64,000 nt of DNA from Pseudomonas sp. S35. GTDB lineage: Bacteria; Pseudomonadota; Gammaproteobacteria; Pseudomonadales; Pseudomonadaceae. A model generated the notes under the pieces. It searched no databases. It saw only the letters and a list, made by a program, of their open reading frames with translations, and was not told the origin of the DNA. Position 1 is the stretch's first letter. Every line of letters begins with the position of its first letter. Of this stretch, positions 34,647-42,062 are shown piece after piece. The translations under genes and the position numbers were made by a program. The stretch is from positions 1,922,001-1,986,000 of the forward strand of contig NZ_CP019431.1 in NCBI RefSeq assembly GCF_009866765.1. The letters are read 5' to 3'.

Positions 34647-36320
34647 ATGACCCAGGAAACCGGCGGCTTCGCCGCTTTTAATCTTAACCCGAACATTCTT
34701 GCTGCCGTCATTGCGACCGGCTACGAAGAACCTTCGGCGATTCAGCAGCAATCGATCCCGATCATCATGGCCGGCCAAGACATGATTGGCCAGGCGCAAA
34801 CCGGTACCGGTAAAACCGCCGCGTTCGCCCTGCCTATCCTGCACTGCATCGATCCTGCCAAGCGCGAGCCGCAAGCCCTGATCCTGGCGCCAACCCGTGA
34901 GTTGGCGCTGCAAGTAGCAACCGCTTTTGAAACCTACGCCAAGCAAATGCCAGGCGTTACCGTTGTTGCCGTTTACGGCGGCGCGCCGATGGGCCCGCAA
35001 CTGAAAGCCATCCGTAATGGCGCTCAGATCGTTGTGGCTACCCCAGGCCGTCTGTGCGACCACCTGCGTCGTGATGAGAAAGTCCTGTCGACCGTGAACC
35101 ACTTGGTTCTGGACGAAGCTGACGAAATGTTGAAGCTGGGCTTCATGGATGACCTGGAGGTCATCTTCAAGGCGCTGCCACCGACCCGTCAGACTGTATT
35201 GTTCTCGGCCACCCTGCCACAGTCGATCCGTGCCATTGCCGAACGCCACCTGCGCGATCCGCAACATGTGAAGATCCAGACCAAGACTCAGACCGTTACC
35301 GCGATCGAACAGGCTCACCTGTTGGTTCACGCTGACCAGAAGACCTCGGCTGTATTGAGCCTGCTGGAAGTCGAAGACTTCGACGCCCTGATCATGTTCG
35401 TGCGCACCAAGCAAGCGACCCTGGACCTGGCCAGTGCCCTGGAAGCCAAAGGCTACAAAGCCGCTGCGCTGAACGGTGACATCGCCCAGAACCAACGTGA
35501 GCGCGTGATCGACTCCCTCAAGGATGGTCGTCTGGACATCGTTGTAGCGACTGACGTAGCTGCGCGTGGCCTTGACGTTCCACGTATCACCCACGTGTTC
35601 AACGTTGACATGCCTTACGATCCAGAGTCCTACGTTCACCGTATCGGCCGTACTGGCCGTGCGGGTCGCGAAGGTCGCGCACTGCTGCTGGTGACTCCAC
35701 GTGAGCGCCGCATGCTGCAAGTGATCGAGCGTGTAACCGGTCAGAAAGTTGCCGAAGTCCGCCTGCCGGATGCCCAGGCTGTTCTCGATGCCCGCATCAA
35801 GAAACTGACCAACAGCCTGTCGCCACTGGTGGCTGACGCTGAATCGACCCACGGCGACCTGTTGGACCGCCTGACCGCCGATATCGGTTGCACCCCACGT
35901 GCCCTGGCTGCTGCTCTGCTGCGCAAGGCCACCAACGGTCAGGCCCTGACCCTGGCAGCCATCGAGAAAGAGCGCCCACTGGTGCCGAACAACGCGCCAC
36001 GCGGTGATCGTCCAGAGCGTACTGGCGACCGTCCGGACCGTGGTGATCGTGAGCGTCGCGCTCCGGTTCCATTGGCTGAAGGTCGTGCTCGTTGCCGTAC
36101 CGCGCTGGGTGCGCGTGATGGTATCGCTGCCAAGAACCTGCTGGGCGCTATCCTCAACGAAGGTGGCTTGGCACGTGAGGCCATTGGCCGTATCCAGGTC
36201 CGTGACAGCTTCTCCCTGGTGGAGTTGCCGGAAGACGGTCTGGAAAAGCTGCTGACCAAGCTCAAAGACACTCGCGTTGCCGGTAAGCAGTTGAAGCTGC
36301 GTCGCTACCGCGAAGATTGA
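34647..36320 (+). CDS. deaD: DEAD-box RNA helicase, DeaD/CsdA type
   Basis: A 557-residue helicase. Motifs: Q region YEEPSAIQQQSIPIIMAGQD, I AQTGTGKTAA, Ia PTRELALQV, II VLDEADEML, III SATLPQ, VI HRIGRTGRAGREGR. The linker is arginine- and aspartate-rich (DRPERTGDRPDRGDRERR), and the C-terminal DbpA-type RNA-binding domain (about residues 480-555, IAAKNLLGAILNEGGL...SFSLVELPEDG) follows. It unwinds structured RNA at low temperature and in ribosome assembly. Start ATG 34647 (MTQETGGFAAFNL). Confidence 0.95.
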   Translation: MTQETGGFAAFNLNPNILAAVIATGYEEPSAIQQQSIPIIMAGQDMIGQAQTGTGKTAAFALPILHCIDPAKREPQALILAPTRELALQVATAFETYAKQMPGVTVVAVYGGAPMGPQLKAIRNGAQIVVATPGRLCDHLRRDEKVLSTVNHLVLDEADEMLKLGFMDDLEVIFKALPPTRQTVLFSATLPQSIRAIAERHLRDPQHVKIQTKTQTVTAIEQAHLLVHADQKTSAVLSLLEVEDFDALIMFVRTKQATLDLASALEAKGYKAAALNGDIAQNQRERVIDSLKDGRLDIVVATDVAARGLDVPRITHVFNVDMPYDPESYVHRIGRTGRAGREGRALLLVTPRERRMLQVIERVTGQKVAEVRLPDAQAVLDARIKKLTNSLSPLVADAESTHGDLLDRLTADIGCTPRALAAALLRKATNGQALTLAAIEKERPLVPNNAPRGDRPERTGDRPDRGDRERRAPVPLAEGRARCRTALGARDGIAAKNLLGAILNEGGLAREAIGRIQVRDSFSLVELPEDGLEKLLTKLKDTRVAGKQLKLRRYRED

Positions 36321-36348
36321 TCTGCCCTCGGGTTGATTGATCGCAGAT

Positions 36349-36380
36349 AAAAAATCCCCGACTGGTTCGGGGATTTTTTT
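36349..36380 (+). terminator. Intrinsic terminator of deaD
   Basis: AATCCCCGA (36353-36361) pairs with TCGGGGATT (36367-36375) around CTGGT, followed by a T run. An A run on the other side makes it usable for the convergent dioxygenase gene too. Confidence 0.92.
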
Positions 36381-36389
36381 GCTTTGGGT

Positions 36390-37157
36390 TTAGCCGAAGC
36401 GGTAGATGTCCATGCCCAGCGCGCCCAGGGTGAAGCCTTGGTGTGCAATGCTGAAGTCGCCGCCGGCGCCGCGGGCAAAGTACAACGGCAGCAAGTGTTC
36501 ATCGCTGGGGTGGCTGCGCACAGCGTGTGGGGCCTGGCGACGGTAATCGTGCAGGGCGGCTTCATCGTTGGCTGCGAGTTTATCCACCACCCAGTCGCGA
36601 AAATCCCGCGCCCACGGTTCGATGCTTTCAGGCCCGGCGTGCCAGTCCAGTTCACCGAGGTTGTGGGTGATGCTGCCAGAGCCGATCAGCAGCACGCCTT
36701 GTTCGCTCAGGCCCGCCAAGGCATGGCCGACCCGGGTTTGCAGGGCAGGGCCCATGCGGCTGGGCAAGGAGACTTGCACCACCGGGATATCTGCCTCGGG
36801 GTACATTAGCGACAGCGGCACCCAGGTGCCGTGATCGAAGGGGCGCTGGTCGTCGATGCGTGCATTCAGGCCGTCGGCGCGCAGCAGTCCGACGATTTGA
36901 CCCGCCAACTGCGGATTGCCCGGTGCAGGGTATTGCACCGCAAACAGCTCGCGGGGGAAGCCGCCGAAGTCGTGCCAGGTTTCGGGGGCAGCGCTGCCGC
37001 TGACCAGTAGTTCGTGACTTTCCCAATGTGCCGACACCACCACTATCGCCTTGGGGCGGGGTATTTCAGCGGCCAAGCGTTGCAGTGCCGGTCCGCTGGC
37101 GCCGGGTTGAAGGGCGAGCATGGGCGAACCGTGGGAAATAAACAGGCTGGGGAGCAT
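36390..37157 (-). CDS. 4,5-DOPA-type extradiol dioxygenase (YgiD/LigB family)
   Basis: A 255-residue class III extradiol dioxygenase. Metal-binding signs are SLFISHGSPMLAL (His), VVVSAHWES (His), IGSGSITHNLGEL (His) and HPSDEHLLPLYFA. Homologues open the DOPA ring or related catechols; the in vivo substrate of bacterial YgiD is unclear. Start ATG 37157 (MLPSLFISHG); an upstream ATG at 37181 would add eight residues. Confidence 0.87.
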   Translation of the reverse strand: MLPSLFISHGSPMLALQPGASGPALQRLAAEIPRPKAIVVVSAHWESHELLVSGSAAPETWHDFGGFPRELFAVQYPAPGNPQLAGQIVGLLRADGLNARIDDQRPFDHGTWVPLSLMYPEADIPVVQVSLPSRMGPALQTRVGHALAGLSEQGVLLIGSGSITHNLGELDWHAGPESIEPWARDFRDWVVDKLAANDEAALHDYRRQAPHAVRSHPSDEHLLPLYFARGAGGDFSIAHQGFTLGALGMDIYRFG

Positions 37158-37262
37158 AGGATAGGTCCTGGGCGTTAACATGAGCCCATCTTCAGTCAGA
37201 TCATTGATCTAAATCTAATATAAGTTTTAGTGCTATTTGATCGAATTTTCGGAGGTTATTCC

Positions 37263-37919
37263 ATGGAGCCCAAGTTTTGGCAGGAGCGCTGGGCGCGCAA
37301 TCAGATCGGTTTCCATTTGCCTGAGGTCAATCCTTCCCTGCAACGGCATTGGCCGTCGCTGGCCCTTGCTGAGGGGGCCAAGGTGCTGGTGCCGCTGTGT
37401 GGCAAAAGCCTGGACCTGATGTGGCTGGCGAGCCACGGTTATCGCGTGCTCGGCGTTGAGCTGTCGGAGCAGGCAGTTGAAGCCTTCTTCAGCGAGCAGA
37501 GCCTGACGCCGCGAATCACGCAGCGCGGTGTGTTCAAGGTGTACCAAGCTGATCTTATCGAAGTGTGGTGCGGCGATTTCTTTGCCCTGGATGCTGAGGC
37601 CCTGGCTGATTGCACTGCGCTCTACGACCGTGCCGCTCTGATTGCCTTGCCGCCGTTGATGCGCGCGCAGTACGCCGAGCAGTTGAACAGCCTGCTGCGT
37701 CCGGGCTGCCAGGGCCTGTTGATTACCCTTGACTACGACCAGACGCAAAAGGCCGGTCCGCCGTTTGCGGTGACGGATGATGAAGTGAAGGTGCTGCTGG
37801 GAGCGCACTGGAGCGTGCAGGTGCTCGAGGAGCAAGACATTCTGGGTGAGAGCTGGAAGTTCGTGCAGGACGGCGTCACGCGTCTGGACGAGCGGGTGTA
37901 CAGAATCGCGCGGGAATAA
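37263..37919 (+). CDS. tpm: Thiopurine S-methyltransferase
   Basis: A 218-residue SAM-dependent methyltransferase of the bacterial Tpm type, acting on thiopurines and on selenium or tellurium oxyanions. The SAM loop is [33 protein letters not shown]; also [12 protein letters not shown] and the C-terminal HHTPLE-like region [13 protein letters not shown]. Full length. ATG 37263 ([11 protein letters not shown]) has CGGAGGTT upstream. Confidence 0.95.
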   Translation: MEPKFWQERWARNQIGFHLPEVNPSLQRHWPSLALAEGAKVLVPLCGKSLDLMWLASHGYRVLGVELSEQAVEAFFSEQSLTPRITQRGVFKVYQADLIEVWCGDFFALDAEALADCTALYDRAALIALPPLMRAQYAEQLNSLLRPGCQGLLITLDYDQTQKAGPPFAVTDDEVKVLLGAHWSVQVLEEQDILGESWKFVQDGVTRLDERVYRIARE

Positions 37920-37931
37920 ATGGTTTTCCAC

Positions 37932-37956
37932 AAAAAAGGGGCGATCCAATCGCCCC
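37932..37956 (-). terminator. Intrinsic terminator of htpX
   Basis: GGGGCGAT (37938-37945) pairs with ATCGCCCC (37949-37956) around CCA. The plus-strand A run (37932-37937) gives the T tract for the minus-strand htpX gene. Confidence 0.85.
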
Positions 37957-37976
37957 TCTTCAGCTTGCCAGTGCTA

Positions 37977-38864
37977 TCAGCCCCGGCGACGCAGTGCGTC
38001 AATACGCTCTTCCAGCGGCGGGTGACTCATGAACATGCGAGCCAGACCCTGCTTGATGCCACCGTTGATGCCAAACGCCGTCAGGCTGTCCGGCATATGC
38101 ACCGGCAGGCCTTGCTCGGAACGCAGGCGTTGCAGCGCGCCGATCATCGCGTTGGTGCCCGCCAGGCGTGCACCGGCTTCGTCTGCGCGGAACTCACGTT
38201 TACGCGAGAACCACATCACGATCGCGCTGGCCAGGAAGCCCAGTACCACTTCCGCAAAGATGGTCGCCACGAAGTAGGCAATACCGCGTCCGCCTTCGTT
38301 CTTGAAGATCACCTTGTCGACGAAGTTGCCGATGATCCGTGCGAAGAACATCACGAATGTGTTCACCACACCCTGCACCAGCGCGAGGGTGACCATGTCG
38401 CCGTTGGCCACGTGGCCAATCTCGTGCGCCAGCACTGCCTTGACTTCGTCGGGCGAAAAACGCTCCAGAAGCCCCTGGCTGACAGCCACGAGGGCGTCGT
38501 TCTTGTTCCAGCCCGTGGCGAAGGCGTTGGCCTCGTAAGCAGGGAAAATCCCCACTTCGGGCATTTTGATACCTGCTTCTTGGGACAGCTGCTCCACGGT
38601 TTGCATCAGCCATTGTTCATGGCGAGTGCGTGGTTGGGTGATGATCTGGGTACTGGTGCTCATCTTCGCCATCCACTTGGAGATGAACAGCGAGAACAGC
38701 GAGCCGGCAAAACCAAACACCGCACAGAAAATCAGCAGCTGATTGAGGTTCAGATCAACCCCGTTGGCCGCCATGAACCCGTTGAAGCCGAAAAGGCTCA
38801 GCGTAACGCTGGCAATCAGCACGACCGCCAGGTTAGTGGCCAAGAACAGCAGGATGCGCATCAT
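37977..38864 (-). CDS. htpX: Heat-shock membrane protease HtpX
   Basis: A 295-residue inner-membrane zinc metalloprotease of the M48 family, with the zinc motif [14 protein letters not shown]-terminal helices around residues 5-25 and 35-60, and later hydrophobic segments near 155-180 and 195-215. It degrades misfolded membrane proteins. Start ATG 38864 ([19 protein letters not shown]) with AGGAG 11 bases upstream. A good promoter lies about 45 bases before the start. Confidence 0.95.
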   Translation of the reverse strand: MMRILLFLATNLAVVLIASVTLSLFGFNGFMAANGVDLNLNQLLIFCAVFGFAGSLFSLFISKWMAKMSTSTQIITQPRTRHEQWLMQTVEQLSQEAGIKMPEVGIFPAYEANAFATGWNKNDALVAVSQGLLERFSPDEVKAVLAHEIGHVANGDMVTLALVQGVVNTFVMFFARIIGNFVDKVIFKNEGGRGIAYFVATIFAEVVLGFLASAIVMWFSRKREFRADEAGARLAGTNAMIGALQRLRSEQGLPVHMPDSLTAFGINGGIKQGLARMFMSHPPLEERIDALRRRG

Positions 38865-38909
38865 GGTTGTAGGGTTCTCCTCATGCTTAATATGTCGCTT
38901 ACTGCGGGG

Positions 38910-38938
38910 TATATAAGGTGCTGCATGGGGCGATTCAA
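38910..38938 (-). promoter_or_regulatory. htpX promoter
   Basis: On the minus strand -35 TTGAAT (38933-38938) and -10 TATATA (38910-38915) are spaced by 17 bases, placing a start about 40 bases before htpX. A CCCCAT lies in the spacer, but the spacing to any CTTGAA is wrong, so heat-shock sigma control is not supported. The rest of the 305-base gap up to 39169 holds no gene. Confidence 0.6.
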
Positions 38939-39130
38939 CCGAGCGACTATTTCAAACTGTGTCCTACAGCCTGAATGTAGAGCCTTGAAGGGATTTTCCG
39001 ATGATTATCGCACTCCGTGCTCAGCCCCTACACCGTCCTGAAACCCTTTGGTTAAAGGGGGATCGCCGCTGGCGAGCGGCAAGTGCGGTGCGGGGAAGGG
39101 GGATGATCAGAGAAGTGTTGCCGGATACTC

Positions 39131-39159
39131 GCTGTACAGCAGGATGCCAGCTGTACAGC
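39131..39159. repeat. Two copies of the palindrome GCTGTACAGC
   Basis: GCTGTACAGC occurs at 39131-39140 and again at 39150-39159, 19 bases apart (about two helical turns). Each copy is a perfect palindrome. They sit just after the aminotransferase stop, about 195 bases before the htpX promoter. No T tract makes a terminator. A protein-binding site is possible. Confidence 0.6.
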
Positions 39160-39169
39160 ACTATTTTTG

Positions 39170-40381
39170 TTACTGGCGGTACGACTTGAGGAAATTGCCG
39201 ATACGACCAATCGCCATGTCCAGGTCATCCACTCGCGGCAACGTCACCACTCGGAAGTGATCCGGCCATGGCCAGTTGAACGCCGTGCCTTGGACCACCA
39301 GCAGCTTTTCCGACAGTAGCAGGTCGAGCACGAACTTTTCGTCGTTGAGGATAGGGCAGACTTTCGGGTCGATCCGTGGGAAGGCGTACAGCGCGCCCAT
39401 GGGTTTCACGCAACTCACGCCCGGGATCGCGTTGAGCAGTTCCCAGGTACGGTTGCGCTGTTCCAGCAGGCGGCCTTGGGGCAATACCAGGTCATTGATG
39501 CTTTGGTAGCCGCCCAGGGCGGTCTGGATGGCGTGCTGGCTCGGCACGTTGGCGCACAGGCGCATGTTGGCCAGCATGTCGATGCCTTCGATGTAGCTCT
39601 GTGCGTTGTGCTTAGGGCCAGAGATGGCGATCCAGCCGGAGCGGAAACCCGCCACGCGGTAGGACTTGGACAGGCCATTGAAGGTCAGGCACAGCAGGTC
39701 CGGCGCCAGGGAACCGGTGCAGATATGCACCGCATCGTCGTAGAGGATTTTGTCGTAGATCTCATCGGAGAACACCACCAGGTTGTGCTGGCGGGCCAGT
39801 TCAAGCATACCCAGCAACACGTCCTTGGAATACACGGCACCGGTCGGGTTGTTCGGGTTGATGATCACCAGGGCCTTGGTGTTCGGCGTGATCTTGGCCT
39901 TGATGTCGGCCAGGTCCGGAAACCAGTCGGCGCCTTCGTCGCACAGGTAGTGCACCGGGTGGCCACCGGCCAGGGTCACGGCAGCGGTCCACAGTGGGTA
40001 GTCCGGTGCAGGCACCAATACTTCGTCGCCGTTGTTCAGCAGCGCCTGCATGGACATCACGATCAGTTCGGACACGCCATTACCCAGGTAGATGTCCTCG
40101 ATGCCGACACCTTCAACCTGCTTCTGCTGGTAGTACTGCATCACGGCCTTGCGCGCACTGAACAGGCCTTTGGAGTCACTGTAGCCCTGGGCGGTAGGCA
40201 GGTTGCGGATCACGTCCTGGAGGATTTCGTCCGGCGCTTCGAAACCAAAGGGCGCCGGGTTGCCAATGTTCAGCTTGAGGATGCGATGGCCTTCCTCTTC
40301 CAGGCGTTTGGCGTGCTTGAGCACTGGGCCGCGAATGTCGTAGCAGACGTTGGCGAGCTTGTTCGATTTGCTGACCTGCAT
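39170..40381 (-). CDS. Alanine-type aminotransferase (AlaA/YfbQ family)
   Basis: A 403-residue PLP enzyme of fold type I. LNIGNPAPFGFEAPDEIL at the start, PDYPLWTAAVTLAGG, INPNNPTGAVYS, VFSDEIYDKILYD and FNGLSKSYRVAGFRSGW (catalytic Lys) identify an AlaA-type glutamate-pyruvate transaminase. Start ATG 40381 (MQVSKSNKLANVCYDIRG); the longer open frame has no ribosome site. The upstream gene msrB is divergent. Confidence 0.93.
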   Translation of the reverse strand: MQVSKSNKLANVCYDIRGPVLKHAKRLEEEGHRILKLNIGNPAPFGFEAPDEILQDVIRNLPTAQGYSDSKGLFSARKAVMQYYQQKQVEGVGIEDIYLGNGVSELIVMSMQALLNNGDEVLVPAPDYPLWTAAVTLAGGHPVHYLCDEGADWFPDLADIKAKITPNTKALVIINPNNPTGAVYSKDVLLGMLELARQHNLVVFSDEIYDKILYDDAVHICTGSLAPDLLCLTFNGLSKSYRVAGFRSGWIAISGPKHNAQSYIEGIDMLANMRLCANVPSQHAIQTALGGYQSINDLVLPQGRLLEQRNRTWELLNAIPGVSCVKPMGALYAFPRIDPKVCPILNDEKFVLDLLLSEKLLVVQGTAFNWPWPDHFRVVTLPRVDDLDMAIGRIGNFLKSYRQ

Positions 40382-40583
40382 GGCGATGTGATCCTGAAAA
40401 TGAACGATCCAGTCGGTGTGGGCACTACCGTACTGTGAATCCTGCGAGGCCCGCACCCATAAATACGTTTGAATGCCGATAGCGCGGGTGCCAGACTGGC
40501 GTTTTGAAGAGGCGCAATCATACGTGCCGCCTGATCCATGGAAAAGACACAGATCAGGCTTTTTCAGTTGCCGAGGTGTACCG

Positions 40584-40976
40584 ATGGACAAGTTGCAGAA
40601 AACCGTTGAAGAGTGGAAGGCCATGCTCGATCCCGAGCAGTACAACGTGTGCCGGCTCAAAGGTACCGAGCGACCTTTCAGCGGCAAGTACAACGGCACG
40701 AAGACAGATGGCGTGTATCACTGTATCTGCTGCAATGAGCCGTTGTTCGATTCAAACACCAAATTCGATTCCGGCTGCGGCTGGCCTAGCTTTTATGCAC
40801 CGATTGCCGACAGCGCGATGATCGAGATCCGTGACGTCAGCCACGGCATGATCCGCACCGAAGTCACCTGCGCCAAGTGTGATGCCCACCTGGGCCATGT
40901 GTTCCCGGATGGCCCACCGCCGACAGGCCTGCGTTATTGCATCAATTCCGTGTGCCTGGATCTAGTGCCGCGCTGA
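40584..40976 (+). CDS. msrB: Peptide methionine-R-sulfoxide reductase MsrB
   Basis: A 130-residue MsrB. Zinc-binding cysteine pairs are [10 protein letters not shown] and [22 protein letters not shown] and the catalytic Cys in [11 protein letters not shown] are present. It reduces methionine-R-sulfoxide in damaged proteins with thioredoxin. ATG 40584 with GAGGTG upstream. It is followed by gpx and ospR on the same strand, together an oxidative stress cluster. Confidence 0.96.
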   Translation: MDKLQKTVEEWKAMLDPEQYNVCRLKGTERPFSGKYNGTKTDGVYHCICCNEPLFDSNTKFDSGCGWPSFYAPIADSAMIEIRDVSHGMIRTEVTCAKCDAHLGHVFPDGPPPTGLRYCINSVCLDLVPR

Positions 40977-41010
40977 ATTCAGCGTGGCCTCGCTATCATG
41001 GCGGGGCCGG

Positions 41011-41028
41011 CTGATAGTGCGCTATCAG
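41011..41028. promoter_or_regulatory. Perfect 18-base palindrome between msrB and gpx
   Basis: CTGATAGTGCGCTATCAG is an exact palindrome with 7-base arms around TGCG. It lacks a T tract, so it is not an obvious terminator. It adjoins the OspR-like box at 41035, so it may be a second regulator's site. Confidence 0.45.
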
Positions 41029-41034
41029 TCTGAT

Positions 41035-41060
41035 CAATTAGATTGCGCGCAATTTAATTG
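41035..41060. promoter_or_regulatory. Putative OspR operator before gpx
   Basis: CAATTAGATTGCG (41035-41047) and CGCAATTTAATTG (41048-41060) form a 26-base palindrome with a single mismatch per half. It lies 44 bases before gpx and shares the GCGCGCAA core with the ohr boxes at 26090-26160. OspR downstream in the same operon is the expected ligand. Confidence 0.7.
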
Positions 41061-41103
41061 AACGCTATGTTTTACCTCTTTGCGCACTTATCGAGGCATT
41101 GCC

Positions 41104-41589
41104 ATGAGCGACAACCTGCTGAGCATCCCTTGCACCACCATCAAGGGTGAGCAAAAGACCTTGGCCGATTTCGCCGGCAAGGCCGTCCTGGTGGTCAATA
41201 CCGCCAGCAAGTGCGGCTTCACCCCGCAGTACAAGGGGTTGGAGCAACTCTGGCAGCAATATAAAGATCAGGGCCTGGTGGTCCTGGGCTTTCCCTGCAA
41301 CCAGTTCGGCAAGCAGGAACCCGGTGACGAAGTCGCGATTTCCGAGTTCTGCGAACTGAACTTCGGCGTCAGTTTTCCGCTGTTCAAGAAGATCGACGTC
41401 AATGGCAGCGAGGCCCATCCGCTGTTTGTACAGCTCAAAAAACAGGCGCCGGGCCTGTTGGGCTCCAAGGGCATCAAGTGGAACTTCACCAAATTCCTTA
41501 TCGGCCGTGACGGCCAAGTGGTCAAGCGCTTCGGCCCGACCACCAAGCCCCAGGACTTGACCCACGAGATCGAAGCCCTGCTCAAATGA
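41104..41589 (+). CDS. gpx: Glutathione peroxidase family, Cys type
   Basis: A 161-residue peroxidase. Active-site Cys is in NTASKCGFTPQYKGLEQLW, Gln in FPCNQFGKQEPG and Trp in KWNFTKFLI. The Cys form usually works with thioredoxin. ATG 41104 (MSDNLLSIPCTTIKGEQ) with GAGG upstream. The 3' end overlaps ospR by 4 bases, so it is an operon with the regulator. Confidence 0.95.
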   Translation: MSDNLLSIPCTTIKGEQKTLADFAGKAVLVVNTASKCGFTPQYKGLEQLWQQYKDQGLVVLGFPCNQFGKQEPGDEVAISEFCELNFGVSFPLFKKIDVNGSEAHPLFVQLKKQAPGLLGSKGIKWNFTKFLIGRDGQVVKRFGPTTKPQDLTHEIEALLK

Positions 41590-42062
41590 CCGACTTGGCC
41601 CTGGACAACCAGCTGTGCTTCAAGCTCTACGCTGCCTCACGTGCCGTAACCCGGGCCTACAAGCCGATGCTCGATCAATTGGGCCTGACGTACCCGCAAT
41701 ACCTGGCGATGCTGGTGTTGTGGGAGTGGCACGTCGCAACGCCGACGCAACCCACCGTCAAGGCATTGGGCGAACGCCTGATGCTCGATTCGGGTACGTT
41801 GACGCCTTTGCTCAAACGTCTTGAGCAACTTGGCTGGGTGATGCGCCGACGCGGTACCCAGGATGAGCGCGAAATGCACCTGAGCCTGAGTGACAGCGGC
41901 GTGCAACTGCGTGATCAGGCTCTCGCGCTGAAGACCCGGCTGCTGTGCGACAGCGGTGTCGACCTGAATCAGGCCGACGCCTTGCGCGACGGCTTGGATC
42001 AACTGCTGGCACAGATCAGAGTGTTGTCGTCGTCGGCACCCACAGGTCCAACAGGGCGTTGA
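41586..42062 (+). CDS. ospR: MarR-family oxidative stress regulator OspR
   Basis: A 158-residue MarR protein, sister to ohrR at 26310: [41 protein letters not shown] contains the reactive Cys (residue 11). The winged helix is [44 protein letters not shown] second Cys (LLCDSGVD) is near residue 120. It should repress gpx and respond to peroxides. The 3' end overlaps the convergent sagS by 47 bases. Confidence 0.92.
   Translation: MTDLALDNQLCFKLYAASRAVTRAYKPMLDQLGLTYPQYLAMLVLWEWHVATPTQPTVKALGERLMLDSGTLTPLLKRLEQLGWVMRRRGTQDEREMHLSLSDSGVQLRDQALALKTRLLCDSGVDLNQADALRDGLDQLLAQIRVLSSSAPTGPTGR

Noticed and set aside
34407..35852. Long minus-strand open frame opposite the helicase gene
   Set aside because: Shadow of a clearly identified DEAD-box helicase; low-complexity H/Q/G-rich translation.
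38916..38960. Heat-shock (sigma-32) promoter for htpX
   Set aside because: CCCCAT is present but the spacing to TTTGAA (20 bases) is too long; a sigma-70-type match fits better.
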